A stretch of DNA of 64,000 nt. It comes from Phycisphaerae bacterium. Lineage in GTDB: Bacteria; Chloroflexota; Anaerolineae; 4572-78; J111. The notes below the pieces were generated by a model that saw only the letters and a program-made list of their open reading frames with translations, made no database searches and had not been told where the DNA came from. The stretch lies in the NCBI GenBank assembly GCA_028285035.1, contig JANQQF010000104.1:1-64000 (forward strand), given 5' to 3'. Positions 40,307 to 49,134 of this stretch are shown here, one piece after another (position 1 is the stretch's first letter; each line of letters opens with the position of its first letter). Made by a program: the position numbers and the translations under genes.

Positions 40307-40750
40307 ATGAATTCAACCCAAGAACAGCCTGTTATGAGACTGCTCACTATCGGTCAATTGGCTAAACGAGTTGGGGTGCGAACTTCGACCCTGCGTTATT
40401 ACGAGGAGCAAGCCTTACTCACACCCACAAGCCGTTCTGATGCGGGCTACCGCCTATATGATGAACAAGCCGAGCAGAATTTACTATTCATTCAACGTGC
40501 TCAGCGGCTTGGTTTCTTGCTAAGTGATATCCGCACGTTACTCAAGGGTCGACAAAGTCAGGGCCTGTCGGATGAAATGCTGCTGCAGATTGCTGAGGAT
40601 CGCTATCTGATTGAGGCGGATTGCCAAACCCACAGTCATCATCAGCAACTTCCGGAGTTGATGCACAGTGATCAAGGCTATCTCTTCATCGCTCACGGTG
40701 AGCATGCTTTCATTTTTGCTCGCCTCCTCCTGGCATTGGAACGATCTTAG
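40307..40750 (+). CDS. MerR family transcriptional regulator
   Basis: A 147-residue MerR protein. The winged helix-turn-helix Leu-Leu-Thr-Ile-Gly-Gln-Leu-Ala-Lys-Arg-Val-Gly-Val is near residue 11. Leu-Arg-Tyr-Tyr-Glu-Glu-Gln follows near 29 and the second-helix Gly-Tyr-Arg-Leu-Tyr-Asp near 49. The start ATG 40307 has AAGGAG before it. The effector half is short and has one Cys, four His and no clear CxxC site, so the metal sensed cannot be read. Its expected target, a perfect dyad in a 20-bp spacer, lies 155 bp downstream, before a metallothionein-like gene. Confidence 0.9.
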   Translation: MNSTQEQPVMRLLTIGQLAKRVGVRTSTLRYYEEQALLTPTSRSDAGYRLYDEQAEQNLLFIQRAQRLGFLLSDIRTLLKGRQSQGLSDEMLLQIAEDRYLIEADCQTHSHHQQLPELMHSDQGYLFIAHGEHAFIFARLLLALERS

Positions 40751-40784
40751 AATAGGCTACATTTCAATCCGTGCCTCCAATCAT

Positions 40785-40862
40785 CGCTTGGGACTAAAGC
40801 CGCCACGCTATTTCAGGTTAAAGGAGGCTAAAGTCCCCTAACTAGCCTGCTTCAGCGGGCTT
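40785..40862. repeat. Palindromic intergenic elements between merR and its target promoter
   Basis: GGGACTAAAGCC and GGCTAAAGTCCCC form one imperfect inverted repeat, and GCCTGCTTCAGCGGGC forms a second hairpin. They look like small REP-type repeats. No open frame is present. Confidence 0.5.
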
Positions 40863-40904
40863 CAACCTATGATAGCCTGATTTCACCCAAATTCAAATTG
40901 CCTC

Positions 40905-40936
40905 TTGACCTTCAACCTAGGTTGAAGGTGTATACT
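40905..40936 (+). promoter_or_regulatory. MerR-type promoter and operator
   Basis: TTGACC (-35, 40905-40910) and TATACT (-10, 40931-40936) are 20 bp apart. A perfect 22-bp dyad with arm ACCTTCAACCT (40908-40929) fills the spacer. Over-long spacers with a central dyad are the hallmark of MerR-activated promoters. The product is the metallothionein-like gene 67 bp downstream. Confidence 0.85.
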
Positions 40937-41002
40937 ACTTTCATCTACAAATAAATTCTCTGTCGTAGAACAATAGGTTCATAAAATAAGGAGGTAAACA
41001 AC

Positions 41003-41104
41003 ATGCATACATCAGAAACCAATGTATTGGCTAAATGCAATTGTGAGCATTGCAATTGCGAAGCCGAGGTTTGCGAATGTAATTGCGATCACTGCTGCAA
41101 CTAG
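41003..41104 (+). CDS. Metallothionein-like cysteine-rich peptide
   Basis: A 33-residue peptide with nine Cys: Lys-Cys-Asn-Cys-Glu-His-Cys-Asn-Cys, then Val-Cys-Glu-Cys-Asn-Cys-Asp-His-Cys-Cys. The CxC and CxHC pattern with two His is that of a small metal-binding metallothionein. ATG 41003 has a near-perfect AAGGAGG site. It stands alone, 67 bp after a MerR-type promoter. It probably sequesters the metal the MerR protein senses. It could also be a metal chaperone. It is far smaller than the 55-65 residue SmtA and MymT proteins and was not found by length-based gene calling. Confidence 0.82.
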   Translation: MHTSETNVLAKCNCEHCNCEAEVCECNCDHCCN

Positions 41105-41498
41105 AGTCGCACATTCAAATATATCGGCATAGGTGTCAGGTCAGGGTTGCGGGATTGGTTTTGAAATTACATTAGAATGGTCAAATTCCTTGCCCAAATG
41201 CCTGATCCCAAGTAAAATAAAGGACTTATGGAGTGGTTAAACTCTGTAGGTCTTTTGTCATTGATACACCTGATTGATTGTAGAAATCGAGGGGTTTATT
41301 GCGAGTACCTAAGTCACCAGCAGCGGCTTTTATAAATCAGGACTTACGCAGAATACAGGTTAAATATCGATTGAGCCTGTCGAAACCAGATATTTTGTCC
41401 CACAAAACTTTACTTTCGGCAGGCTCAATCAACGTTTTGCGTTAGTCCTGTAAGTATGAAAGCCACTCAACTAATCGTGATTTATATTTTTTCGATAT
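41105..41498. other. Long intergenic region before the NicO-TolB gene
   Basis: About 390 bp without a supportable gene. It holds a 113-bp inverted-repeat element (41338-41450), and otherwise AT-rich sequence up to the Zur box. Confidence 0.5.
41338..41450. repeat. MITE-like inverted-repeat element, copy 1
   Basis: Outer arms CAGGACTTACGCA and TGCGTTAGTCCTG differ at one position. Inner arms GATTGAGCCTGTCGAAA and TTTCGGCAGGCTCAATC differ at one position. A related copy lies at 57511-57581. Confidence 0.7.
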
Positions 41499-41519
41499 AA
41501 ATGAGAAATTATCTCAAAT
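41499..41519 (+). promoter_or_regulatory. Zur box 9 (NicO-TolB gene)
   Basis: AAATGAGA-AATTA-TCTCAAAT overlaps TATAAA (41496-41501), exactly as at the L28 promoter. It lies 185 bp before the chosen start and links this metal permease to the zinc regulon. Confidence 0.8.
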
Positions 41520-41704
41520 AACTTGAGCATATCAAACCCTCAGGTTGTTGTTACGAAAATGCTATGGTATTGCTATTTTATCTTGCGCTGTTAATCCTTA
41601 AACGATTTCATATCAGACATATTTTGAAATTAGGGCATTCCGGCTACATTATCAATAAATTAAACTTTGATATCCCAACAACTATAGTTTGGAGAGGCTT
41701 GTCT

Positions 41705-44218
41705 GTGAAACCCTTACATCTTATCGCTCTGATTTTTCTTTTGCTTATCATAGGATTGAAGGCTAACCCTGCCCAGGCCCATCCGGCTGATATGTTTTTC
41801 CAATCTCATGCCATTCAATTAACCTCGGATGGGATCGATATTATCTGGTCTATTACACCCGGCTCGTTGATTGTACCGCTCGTTTGGAGTGATGCTGATC
41901 AGGATTACGATGGTTCAGTTACGGCTGCCGAAGCTAAAACGTGGGTTGAGCAATACCTCGTTGAATATACAGGCAGCGTTAACAACACATCATTACCATT
42001 AGAACTTGAGGCTGTTGAGTGGCCTACTTCATTAGAAAATTTTCAGATTGGCAACGAAACCATTGCTATCCACCTCAAGGCAGATTGGCCCGCCGAATTA
42101 CCCAATGACTCTCTGTTCAGCCTGCGCAACCAATTTGAAGAAGCCATTACCATCAACTGGTTTTCAATTCAGGCCGAAGGTGACGTTGGATTTCATTCCC
42201 CACAGCAAACACAAGGTGCATTACAGTTCAATGGAGTCTTACCCGACGATACCCAATCACCCACCACAATGAAGGTCTGGGATAGTGGCACACCCTCTCT
42301 CGAGGCCGCCGCCGCAAAAACGCTGGGGCTTACCTCGATCACCGAGGAAGCAACTGATACCACATTACCCGAGGACCCAAGGCCTGCCGCAAGATTGGCA
42401 TCCCTCATGCGTAGCCAGAATTTATCGATCACATTTTTCCTAGTAGCTTTTGCTATTGCTGGAGTATTGGGATCACTACACGCATTAACGCCGGGACACG
42501 GCAAAACGGTGGTGGCGGCTTATTTGGTCGGCGCAAAGGGAACCACGTTGCATGCTATTAGTTTGGGAGCTATTGTAACTCTGACCCACACTGGCTCGGT
42601 ATTTGCCTTGGGGTTAGTCGCGCTGGCTGCCTCTCAATATATTTTGCCGACCAGCCTCTTCCCAATTTTAGAAATTATTTCAGGCTTGCTAATTGTGGGC
42701 TTGGGGGGGTATTTGCTTTACTATCGATGGGCGGCACACCGAGCAGGTCAGCATCATCACCACGATCATTCACACCATCATCATGGTCACGACCACGATC
42801 ATCATCATCATCACGATATTCCCGATAAAATTACCTGGCGCTCGCTGATAACGCTTGGAGTGAGCGGCGGTCTGGTTCCCTGCCCCGATGCTATTGCCAT
42901 CTTACTGATTGCCATTACCATCAATCGCATTTTGCTAGGGTTATCGTTAATCGTGGCCTTTAGCCTGGGATTGGCTCTAGTTTTGATTGTGATTGGTTTG
43001 GTTCTGGTACATAGCCGTCGGCTGTTTGACCGGATGGACGCCTTTAATCGCATTGCACCGGTAATGCCTCTGGTGAGTGCCGTTATTGTGTTGCTGCTCG
43101 GTGTCGTCTTAACTTATAATGCTATATTAGGCCCAGAAGTGCTGGCGTTCGCCCATGACGAAATTGTCGCCATCGAAACAATCCCTGAAAATGAATTGTC
43201 TCAAGCAGAGGCTCAAGCAAAACAGGATTCGATAGATGAGGCCAAAATTCTTTACATTGCTCAAGATGACCAGCGTCACCCTCAACTTTTTGTTCATCCA
43301 TTGAACAACAATGAACCCAAGTTCATCACCCAAGCGCCATCAGGCATCCGCACCTATTATCTTTCGCCTGATGGCGACAAGATTGTCTACACCACTCAAC
43401 GCGATGATGGGGGGTCGGAGCTATGGTTCATTAGCAGTGAGGGGAGTGATCAACGCCAACTTTTGGTTTGCCCGGAGGTTGCTTGCGACGGTGTTGCCTG
43501 GTCTCCCGATGCGCAACGAATTGTATATGAAAAGCGAGAGATTGCTTCCCCGGAAAATCCATTGGGGCTGCCTTCGCTGTGGTGGTTTGCGATTGATAGT
43601 GGGGAAACTCAATTGGTCTTTCCTAATAGCCAATGGTCGGGCTTCAATCCAAGCTGGTCGCCGGATGGGCAATGGATCAGTTACACCTCGGCGGGAAGCG
43701 GACAAATCGAGCTTTATAACCTAGTCGATGGACGTCGCCATACCCTCGACAACCAGGTTGGGGGAAATGTCGCGTGGCATCCAAACGCCAAATCCATTTT
43801 ATTCCAAGATGTTCAGACCAAACCTGAAGGCTTCTTCATCCATCTGCTAAACTTTGACCTGGACAGTGGTGCAACTATAAATTTGAGTGAGGCAGCCAAT
43901 GCTGAAGATAGTAATTCTGTAGCCTGGTCACCTGACGGTGAGCAGGTTGCCGTGGTGCGGCGCATATCCACAGCTTCCAACAGCGCCAGAGGCAATCAAA
44001 TTTGGGTGATGCGCCCTGATGGGAGTGAAGCGCAACAACTCACCAATCAACCCAACATTTTCTATAGTACGGTAGCCTGGTCGCGTGACGGCCAACACTT
44101 GCTGTTCCAGCAAACCTTACTGGGGGGAGATGGTAAATCAGAAATTTGGATGATCAGCGTGGAAACCAACCAGTTGCAACGCCTTGGATTGGGGCGTTGG
44201 CCGAATTGGTTGCCTTGA
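41705..44218 (+). CDS. NicO-type metal permease fused to a TolB-like beta-propeller
   Basis: An 837-residue fusion protein. GTG 41705 follows GGAGAGG; an upstream ATG 41564 would add a non-signal extension. Residues 1-25 are a signal peptide and 26-230 a soluble domain. Residues 240-470 form the NicO/RcnA-like transporter with Leu-Thr-Pro-Gly-His-Gly-Lys-Thr near 258, a His/Asp-rich loop near 348-373 and Gly-Gly-Leu-Val-Pro-Cys-Pro-Asp-Ala near 388. Residues 510-837 are TolB/PD40 repeats (Tyr-Tyr-Leu-Ser-Pro-Asp-Gly, Trp-Ser-Pro-Asp-Gly). The family moves Ni, Co or related metals. A Zur box suggests a zinc-linked role here. The fusion is unusual. Confidence 0.87.
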   Translation: MKPLHLIALIFLLLIIGLKANPAQAHPADMFFQSHAIQLTSDGIDIIWSITPGSLIVPLVWSDADQDYDGSVTAAEAKTWVEQYLVEYTGSVNNTSLPLELEAVEWPTSLENFQIGNETIAIHLKADWPAELPNDSLFSLRNQFEEAITINWFSIQAEGDVGFHSPQQTQGALQFNGVLPDDTQSPTTMKVWDSGTPSLEAAAAKTLGLTSITEEATDTTLPEDPRPAARLASLMRSQNLSITFFLVAFAIAGVLGSLHALTPGHGKTVVAAYLVGAKGTTLHAISLGAIVTLTHTGSVFALGLVALAASQYILPTSLFPILEIISGLLIVGLGGYLLYYRWAAHRAGQHHHHDHSHHHHGHDHDHHHHHDIPDKITWRSLITLGVSGGLVPCPDAIAILLIAITINRILLGLSLIVAFSLGLALVLIVIGLVLVHSRRLFDRMDAFNRIAPVMPLVSAVIVLLLGVVLTYNAILGPEVLAFAHDEIVAIETIPENELSQAEAQAKQDSIDEAKILYIAQDDQRHPQLFVHPLNNNEPKFITQAPSGIRTYYLSPDGDKIVYTTQRDDGGSELWFISSEGSDQRQLLVCPEVACDGVAWSPDAQRIVYEKREIASPENPLGLPSLWWFAIDSGETQLVFPNSQWSGFNPSWSPDGQWISYTSAGSGQIELYNLVDGRRHTLDNQVGGNVAWHPNAKSILFQDVQTKPEGFFIHLLNFDLDSGATINLSEAANAEDSNSVAWSPDGEQVAVVRRISTASNSARGNQIWVMRPDGSEAQQLTNQPNIFYSTVAWSRDGQHLLFQQTLLGGDGKSEIWMISVETNQLQRLGLGRWPNWLP

Positions 44219-44328
44219 TTTTGCCCTATTTACCTTTGTGTATCGGTGGAATGGTACACGCTGGATGATTGTAGAGTATCATTCTTCACAAATGCCGGAG
44301 TAAAACAATCGATCACTTGGAGCTTATA

Positions 44329-44652
44329 ATGAATAATGCAATTGTTGGAAACCTCAAATTCAATGAGGCGGGACTCACCCCGACCATTGTTCAGGATTCC
44401 AACATGCAAGAGGTGCTAATGATGGCCTGGATGAATGCAGAGAGCCTTCAACAAACGCTTGATATGGGCGAAACGGTCTTCTGGAGTCGCAGTCGGCAGG
44501 AGTTGTGGCATAAGGGTGCGACCAGTGGTAACACCCAAAAGGTTCAATCAATCAACTACGATTGTGATGGAGATACTCTGCTGATCAAAGTAGATCCTGC
44601 CGGACCAGCCTGCCATACCGGCGCAATCAGTTGCTTTTTTACGCAGATTTAG
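44329..44652 (+). CDS. hisI: Phosphoribosyl-AMP cyclohydrolase
   Basis: A 107-residue HisI that opens the purine ring of phosphoribosyl-AMP in histidine synthesis. The signature Tyr-Asp-Cys-Asp-Gly-Asp near residue 82, and [12 protein letters not shown] near 94, contain the zinc and magnesium ligands. Only the cyclohydrolase domain is present. It stands alone from other his genes and follows a Zur-boxed gene by 110 bp, so it may be an extra copy tied to metal stress. HisI paralogues are known members of Zur regulons, but here no Zur box is adjacent. Start ATG 44329 follows TTGGAG. Confidence 0.92.
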   Translation: MNNAIVGNLKFNEAGLTPTIVQDSNMQEVLMMAWMNAESLQQTLDMGETVFWSRSRQELWHKGATSGNTQKVQSINYDCDGDTLLIKVDPAGPACHTGAISCFFTQI

Positions 44653-44709
44653 GGAATGTTAGAAAAATAATTAACCCAAAATAATGCAGTAATAGTTAGG
44701 AGATATAAA

Positions 44710-45234
44710 ATGACAACTGGTGGTTATTTTGAACACAAGGAACGGGTTGAGAAAGAGGCGGTCAAAACGTTACGCTGCGGGGTCATCACCGCTAGCGACA
44801 GCCGCACCCTGGAGACGGACGCCAGCGGTGACCTGCTTGTCACCCAACTCAGCGAAGCTGGGCATACCATTGTCCAGCGCGAAGTGGTGAAGGATGAAGC
44901 CGACCAAATTACAAAGCTGATTGAAACAATGATTGACACCGACTGCGCGGTCATCATTCTCAATGGGGGTACGGGCATCGCCAAACGAGACTCGACCTTT
45001 GAGGCGGTGGATCGACTGCTGGAAAAGCGCTTGCCTGGCTTTGGTGAGTTGTTCAGAATGTTGAGCTACCCCGAAATCGGTCCGGCAGCGATGTTGTCAC
45101 GGGCCACAGCCGGGGTCTACCGTGGCTCACTCATCTTCTCGCTGCCCGGCTCGCCCCACGCTGTAGGGTTGGCTCTAGAAAAACTAATTATGCCGGAGTT
45201 AACCCATCTGGTTTGGGAAACGGTCCGTCGGTAG
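44710..45234 (+). CDS. MogA/MoaB-like molybdopterin-binding protein
   Basis: A 174-residue protein of the MoaB/MogA fold, which adenylates molybdopterin before metal insertion. The conserved Asn-Gly-Gly-Thr-Gly-Ile-Ala-Lys-Arg-Asp near residue 88 and Pro-Gly-Ser-Pro-His-Ala near 144 are in place. It follows hisI by 57 bp with a TAGGAG site. A tungsten/molybdenum enzyme of the AOR family is encoded at 57.6 kb, so it may serve that cofactor. A bidirectional terminator separates it from the GlxA-like gene. Confidence 0.88.
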   Translation: MTTGGYFEHKERVEKEAVKTLRCGVITASDSRTLETDASGDLLVTQLSEAGHTIVQREVVKDEADQITKLIETMIDTDCAVIILNGGTGIAKRDSTFEAVDRLLEKRLPGFGELFRMLSYPEIGPAAMLSRATAGVYRGSLIFSLPGSPHAVGLALEKLIMPELTHLVWETVRR

Positions 45235-45257
45235 AAGTCTGGCAATGGATGCCTCTT

Positions 45258-45294
45258 ATGCGGGGATTTAGAGAGACACACTAAATCCCCGCAT
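45258..45294. terminator. Bidirectional terminator
   Basis: A perfect 14-bp stem (ATGCGGGGATTTAG, 9-nt loop) lies between the MoaB/MogA-like gene and the convergent regulator gene and overlaps the last codons of the latter. Confidence 0.7.
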
Positions 45295-46318
45295 ATCCCG
45301 GCAGCGATCTGAATTGGAACGGGATCCGGCCCTCAGTGCGATCCAAGCTGGGTACGATGTCAAAACGACGTTTGTAGGCGCGACTAAAATGTTCAGTGTT
45401 GTTGAAACCACACGCGCTGGCGATCTCAACAATGGGCAACTCAGTTTGGGTGAGTAAAGCCCGTGCTCGGTCTAGCCGAATGTTGATGTAGTAACGGACT
45501 GGGGTCAGGGCTGTGTGTTTCCGAAAGAGCCGTTCAAGTTGGCGCTGCGAAACTCCAACTGTATTTGCGATTTCGGTCAAACGAAGCGGGTGCTCAAGGT
45601 TTCGCTCCATCAAGACAATCGCCTCTCGCAGCAAATCAGGCACAGCATAGCCAATCGGCTCAAAGCTGTGTGATTGCTGTAGCTCGTTCCCCGCCCGTAG
45701 TCGCTCCTTGAAGATGTAGTGAGCCGCCGCATTGGCCAAATCCAACCCCTGCTGACGTCGAATGATCTCCAATGCCAAATCAATCGCGGCCATCCCCCCA
45801 CAACACGATAAGCGATCCCGGTCAATGACAAACAAACGCTCCTCAAGGATGGTGCTAGGAAACAGCTCGCGAAAAGAGTTGAAATGTTCGTAATGCACCG
45901 TCGCTTGATACCCGTCCAGTAATCCGGCAAAGGCCATCACAAACGCCCCAGTATCAATCCCAATTAACGTTGTCCCTTGATACGCCAGATATCGCAACCG
46001 ACTTTGCAGCGTATCATCCTGAAATCGCTCTGGGGTCCAGCTTGAGTTAATCACCAAAAAATCGAGGCTCAGATCTATTTTGGCGAAGTGCCCATTTTGG
46101 CTCGTCACCAAGCCATTGCTGGCCACAACATCCTCCCCAGCCAATGACAGAAATTGCCATTGATAGATGGTGGTTCCCCGCAAATAATTCGCCGCTCGAA
46201 ATGGATCAATAAAGGTTTGGGCCGCCATACTATTGAAGGCTGGTAGCAACAGCATTCCAATCAGAATGGGTTTCTCAGCCCGATGAGCGTGGCTTCCCCT
46301 CCCCGTCAATTCACTCAT
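45281..46318 (-). CDS. GlxA/CdhR-type AraC-family regulator
   Basis: A 345-residue regulator with an N-terminal DJ-1/PfpI-like domain (residues 20-195, Phe-Asn-Ser-Met-Ala near 28) and a C-terminal AraC helix-turn-helix. The end has Ile-Ala-Ser-Ala-Cys-Gly-Phe-Asn-Asn and Phe-Ser-Arg-Ala-Tyr-Lys-Arg-Arg-Phe. The layout is that of GlxA, GbdR and CdhR, which activate glycine-betaine and carnitine catabolism. It is divergent from the Rieske oxygenase operon, so it probably activates that operon. The usual nucleophile Cys position reads Leu-Ser-Cys-Cys-Gly-Gly. The 130-bp gap between them should contain its operator. Confidence 0.9.
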   Translation of the reverse strand: MSELTGRGSHAHRAEKPILIGMLLLPAFNSMAAQTFIDPFRAANYLRGTTIYQWQFLSLAGEDVVASNGLVTSQNGHFAKIDLSLDFLVINSSWTPERFQDDTLQSRLRYLAYQGTTLIGIDTGAFVMAFAGLLDGYQATVHYEHFNSFRELFPSTILEERLFVIDRDRLSCCGGMAAIDLALEIIRRQQGLDLANAAAHYIFKERLRAGNELQQSHSFEPIGYAVPDLLREAIVLMERNLEHPLRLTEIANTVGVSQRQLERLFRKHTALTPVRYYINIRLDRARALLTQTELPIVEIASACGFNNTEHFSRAYKRRFDIVPSLDRTEGRIPFQFRSLPGYAGI

Positions 46319-46454
46319 ATGGCGATTATAGCAAGTTTTTTGTCGAAAAACATCATGAATGCCAATATTGGGACCAGTATACTAGACAGCACATCTACCC
46401 GTTACACCCCACGTTTTCAAATTAATTGAAGGAATTCAACAATGGAGGTTGATC

Positions 46455-47591
46455 ATGATTCCGGTGAATGAGTTACAAACATTAGCGGATGGGTTTGATG
46501 TAATGCCACAGCGCTCATTTTCACTACCAGCCCGAGCTTACATTCAGCCAGGGTATCTTGATGTTGAGCAGGATGCGATTTACTACAAAAGCTGGCAATA
46601 TGTCTGCCATGTTGAACAGTTGCGTAAACCCGGTGATTATGTTGCCATCAATATTCAGGGTCGGCCCATCGTGGTGTTACGCGACCGTGAGAGGATGCTT
46701 CGGGCCTTCTACAATGTCTGTAGGCATCGCGGCCACGAGCTGCTCCAAGGCAAAGGAAATGTTAAGGCAATCGTCTGTCCCTATCACGCTTGGTCCTATA
46801 ATTTAGATGGCAGCTTGGCCTCCGTTCGTCGATCAGAAACCATTCAAGATTTTGATTTCTCTGAGTTTGGCCTAATGTCGATTCAAACCGAAGAGTTTTG
46901 TAGTATGATCTTCATCAACCTTGATCCCAACGCCACATCGTTGGCTATCCAATCCGGCGATTTGGCCAAGGAAATTCAACAATACGCCCCAGATATTGCC
47001 GATCTAACCCACGCCCACCGACTGACCTATCGCATCAAGGCCAACTGGAAGAGTGTGGTCGACAACTTCTTGGAATGCTACCATTGCTCCATCGCCCACC
47101 GCGACTTTGTCAGCTTGGTCGATATGGACAACTACATCGTCACCACCCACGGTATCTACTCCAGTCATATGGCCCCGGCTGGCAAAAGCGAAAACAGTGC
47201 CTACAATGTGGAGGAGGCGAGCATACAAGATCACGCTGTCTGGTGGCTCTGGCCTAACACCTGCCTCCTGCGCTATCCCGGGGCACCTAACTGGATGGTG
47301 TGGCGTTTCATTCCCGTTGACACCGAAACGACCGCCGAAACGTTTGATTTCTTCTTCGAGGACTCGACCCCCAACGCCACCCAAATGGAGGCGATTGAGT
47401 ACATCGACAAAGTGCTGCAAAAAGAGGATATCGACATCGTGGAAAGCGTGCAGCGGGGGATGAAAACACCCGCCTATGAGCAAGGTCGTTTTGTTTGCGA
47501 TATCAATGGCAAAGGTGAAAGCGAGCACGCCGTCCATCATTTCCACAGCCTCTATCTTGAAGCAATTGATAGATACATCAAGGCGCGTTAG
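46455..47591 (+). CDS. Rieske-type oxygenase alpha subunit, quaternary-amine type
   Basis: A 378-residue Rieske non-haem iron oxygenase. The Rieske Cys-x-His (Cys-Arg-His-Arg-Gly near residue 85) and Cys-x-x-His (Val-Cys-Pro-Tyr-His near 106) bind the 2Fe-2S cluster. The iron site has Cys-Tyr-His-Cys-Ser-Ile-Ala-His near 207. Start ATG 46455 has GGAGG upstream. It resembles glycine betaine, carnitine and stachydrine demethylases or hydroxylases. The aldehyde dehydrogenase and 3-hydroxyacyl-CoA-like dehydrogenase that follow fit quaternary-amine breakdown. The reductase partner is not in view. Confidence 0.9.
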   Translation: MIPVNELQTLADGFDVMPQRSFSLPARAYIQPGYLDVEQDAIYYKSWQYVCHVEQLRKPGDYVAINIQGRPIVVLRDRERMLRAFYNVCRHRGHELLQGKGNVKAIVCPYHAWSYNLDGSLASVRRSETIQDFDFSEFGLMSIQTEEFCSMIFINLDPNATSLAIQSGDLAKEIQQYAPDIADLTHAHRLTYRIKANWKSVVDNFLECYHCSIAHRDFVSLVDMDNYIVTTHGIYSSHMAPAGKSENSAYNVEEASIQDHAVWWLWPNTCLLRYPGAPNWMVWRFIPVDTETTAETFDFFFEDSTPNATQMEAIEYIDKVLQKEDIDIVESVQRGMKTPAYEQGRFVCDINGKGESEHAVHHFHSLYLEAIDRYIKAR

Positions 47592-47623
47592 CTTTATTTA
47601 TACAATAACAAAAAATCAAAAGA

Positions 47624-47668
47624 AGGAGTCCAAAGTGCATACCCAAAGGAAGTTTGGGGCGGACTCCT
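47624..47668 (+). terminator. Stem-loop of the GGAGTCC family, second copy
   Basis: AGGAGTCC and GGACTCCT enclose CCCAAA/TTTGGG. Nearly identical to 7782-7828 and likewise just after a catabolic gene. It lies between the oxygenase and aldehyde dehydrogenase genes, so it may attenuate expression of the latter. Confidence 0.65.
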
Positions 47669-47700
47669 GCTAAAAAAGAGAATTTTCAAAGGAGAAAACA

Positions 47701-49119
47701 ATGCAAACAAAACAACTCATTGATGGCGAATTAGTCACAGGTGATGGTGAAGCCATTGTCATCCTTGATCCCGCCACTGGCGAAGAAGTTGCCAGCGTGG
47801 CTGAAGCCTCGCCCGAACAAGTTAATGCGGCAGCCGCCTCAAGTGCGGCTGCGTTTGAAACATGGTCTCGTACAACACCAGCTGAACGGGCCGAATACCT
47901 CCTAGCCCTTGCGGATGCAATGGAGGAAGCCTCAGATGAATTAGCTGAACTGGAAAGTATCGACTGCGGCAAGCCCTTGGCGAGTGCCCAAGCCGATGAG
48001 ATGCCTTTGACGATTGATGTGTTCCGTTTTATGGCTGGAGCTGCCCGTACAATGACAGGCTCCGCGGCAGGCGAATATGTTGAAGGCCATACCTCAATGA
48101 TCCGGCGTGATCCTGTCGGGCCGATTGCCGCCATTGCTCCGTGGAACTATCCGCTAATGATGGCCTCCTGGAAATTGGCGGCTCCGTTGGCTGCGGGCTG
48201 TACCGTAACCATCAAACCATCCGAACTCACCCCACTGTCCACCCTCCGTTTTGGTGAAATTATGAACGACATCTTGCCAAAGGGTGTGGTCAATGTCATT
48301 CACGGTCGCGGCCCTTCAATCGGTGATCAACTGATCAACTCCCCCGAAATGGAAGGGATCAGCGTGACTGGCTCACCGGACACAGGAATGGCAGCGATGA
48401 AAGCGGCCTCCCAACAAATTCGCCACGTTCATCTTGAATTGGGGGGCAAGGCTCCGGTCATCGTCTTTGATGATGCGGACCTTGAAGCCGTCATCGAAAC
48501 CATTCGCGGCGGCTCTTACTTCAACGCTGGGCAAGATTGCGCCCAGCCCTGCCGAATTATGGTAGCGGATAAAATTTACGACAATTTGGTGGCTGATTTA
48601 GCCAGTTCAGTTAGCACAATCAGAATGGGGACGCAACGCGAAGCCGATGTTGAGATGGGGCCGATTATTTCAGCCAGACAACGAGAGCAGGTAGCTGGCT
48701 TTGTTGATCGTGCTCGCAACACTGCTGAAGTTGTTACGGGCGGCGCAAATGGATCAGGCACTGGCTTCTTCTATGAGCCAACGGTTGTGGCGAATGTTGA
48801 TAATGATGCTGAAATTGCCCAAGATGAGGTCTTTGGGCCGGTTGTCTCAGTCTCTCGCTTCTCAGATGTAGAGGATGCTTTGAGGTGGGCGAACGCAAGC
48901 CGCTACGGTTTGGCTTCATCCGTCTGGACTAAAGATGTGGGGCGGGCGATGGCGGTGTGTAGCCGTTTACGATATGGCTTTACGTGGGTTAACACCCATG
49001 GGGTTGGTACACCAGAGATGCCGTGGGCGGCAATGAAGGGGTCGGGCACGGGCTGCGATATGTCGGTCTACTCTCTTGATGCCTACACTTCAATTCGTCA
49101 TGTTATGATTGCACATTGA
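47701..49119 (+). CDS. Aldehyde dehydrogenase, betaine/aminobutyraldehyde type
   Basis: A 472-residue NAD(P)-dependent aldehyde dehydrogenase. The glutamate motif Leu-Glu-Leu-Gly-Gly-Lys-Ala-Pro near residue 246 and the catalytic Cys in Phe-Asn-Ala-Gly-Gln-Asp-Cys near 280 are present, and the Pro-Trp-Asn-Tyr-Pro motif is near 144. It resembles gamma-aminobutyraldehyde and betaine-aldehyde dehydrogenases. It lies 110 bp after the Rieske gene and 15 bp before the dehydrogenase gene, so it belongs to the same pathway. Confidence 0.9.
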   Translation: MQTKQLIDGELVTGDGEAIVILDPATGEEVASVAEASPEQVNAAAASSAAAFETWSRTTPAERAEYLLALADAMEEASDELAELESIDCGKPLASAQADEMPLTIDVFRFMAGAARTMTGSAAGEYVEGHTSMIRRDPVGPIAAIAPWNYPLMMASWKLAAPLAAGCTVTIKPSELTPLSTLRFGEIMNDILPKGVVNVIHGRGPSIGDQLINSPEMEGISVTGSPDTGMAAMKAASQQIRHVHLELGGKAPVIVFDDADLEAVIETIRGGSYFNAGQDCAQPCRIMVADKIYDNLVADLASSVSTIRMGTQREADVEMGPIISARQREQVAGFVDRARNTAEVVTGGANGSGTGFFYEPTVVANVDNDAEIAQDEVFGPVVSVSRFSDVEDALRWANASRYGLASSVWTKDVGRAMAVCSRLRYGFTWVNTHGVGTPEMPWAAMKGSGTGCDMSVYSLDAYTSIRHVMIAH

Positions 49120-49134
49120 TAAAGGATTTTTAAA

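Noticed and set aside
41564..41704. An upstream ATG giving a 47-residue longer NicO-TolB protein
   Set aside because: It would place a basic, poorly hydrophobic stretch before the real signal peptide. GTG 41705 has GGAGAGG at the right distance.
47004..47546. A 180-codon minus-strand frame over the Rieske gene
   Set aside because: The plus-strand frame is a clear oxygenase with all motifs. The antisense frame has no recognisable features.
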